Source: an uncultured Ruminococcus sp. (GTDB lineage: Bacteria; Bacillota; Clostridia; Oscillospirales; Ruminococcaceae). Taken from it: 13,083 bases of DNA. Positions 12,920 to 13,083 of this stretch are shown here, piece after piece (the stretch's first letter is position 1; each line of letters begins with the position of its first letter). The stretch is taken from contig CALANW010000031.1 of assembly GCA_937926145.1 (NCBI GenBank), positions 1 through 13,083 of the forward strand, given 5' to 3'. The notes beneath the pieces were generated by a model that saw nothing but the letters and a program-made list of their open reading frames with translations, had not been told where the DNA came from and did not search any database. Position numbers and translations under genes: made by a program.

Positions 12920-13083
12920 TTAAGATGTGCATTGAAGTATTATCAGACTACTATCCAAATTGCCAAGTATAACTGATAAAATTCTGCCCAACGTTTCTTT
13001 CGTTGTGATCAAAATCTTCAAAAGTCTGTTAGAACTCGTCCACATAGAATCAAAATCTACGCAAAAGCGTGTGGATATGCGAA
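12920..13083 (-). other. Right-edge region with an open minus-strand frame, nature unclear
   Basis: One minus-strand frame stays open for 54 codons from the window end to TAA at 12920-12922, and ends 15 bases short of the bidirectional terminator at 12863-12905. That position suits the 3' end of a gene entering from the right. The residues (for example TKETLGRILSVILGNLDSSL) suggest no family, and plus-strand frames are also fairly open, so chance is possible. Confidence 0.25.

Noticed and set aside
12940..13083. Small hairpins at the right edge (CAACG/CGTTG near 12990 and ACGC/GCGT near 13060).
   Set aside because: Stems of 4-6 bp are expected by chance in this much sequence and have no T run or context.

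Overview
The window looks like chromosomal DNA of a Gram-positive, fibre-degrading gut or rumen Firmicute, most likely a Ruminococcus-like Oscillospiraceae. This is inferred from purine-rich Shine-Dalgarno (SD) sites, frequent TTG starts, the mixture of ECF transporter, AraC regulators and lipoprotein glycanases, and moderate base composition. No rRNA, tRNA or CRISPR array was seen.

Layout, left to right. (1) 52-2237, minus strand: a translationally coupled ecfT-ecfA pair (ECF transporter T component and fused double ATPase) with no S component in the window. A divergent PchR-like AraC regulator (2533-3501, plus) probably controls it. (2) 3755-8044: a compact beta-glucan module. A sugar-binding lipoprotein and a cytoplasmic GH5 glucanase form a minus-strand pair. 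A YesN-type AraC regulator with a TTG start is divergent to it, followed on the plus strand by a lipoprotein GH16 lichenase. The plausible scheme is that the surface lichenase cuts mixed-linkage glucan, the binding protein captures the oligosaccharides, and GH5 finishes them inside. The permease genes are not here. (3) 8251-11398, minus strand: a large UvrD-family helicase carrying a PD-(D/E)XK-like insertion and a topoisomerase-type zinc finger, with its own strong promoter, followed by a 56-residue gene of a type I associate with mobile elements. (4) 11509-12358, minus strand: a decayed mobile-element patch holding a serine-recombinase fragment, a frameshifted amidoligase-like gene and two tiny hydrophobic ORFs. 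(5) 12697-12864, plus strand: a small excisionase-type helix-turn-helix protein with a strong terminator.

The most striking structure is not a gene. Two families of short, fold-back, non-coding repeats (called R1, about 102 bp, and R2, about 110 bp) are scattered through the window in seven copies. All sit at gene edges: the 3' end of ecfA, the start of the first AraC gene, the divergent intergenic region of the glucan module, the lichenase leader, both flanks of the helicase unit, and upstream of the excisionase-like gene. They behave like MITEs (miniature inverted-repeat elements without a transposase). They create false upstream start codons, coincide with a stop codon, truncate the recombinase remnant and bracket the helicase gene.
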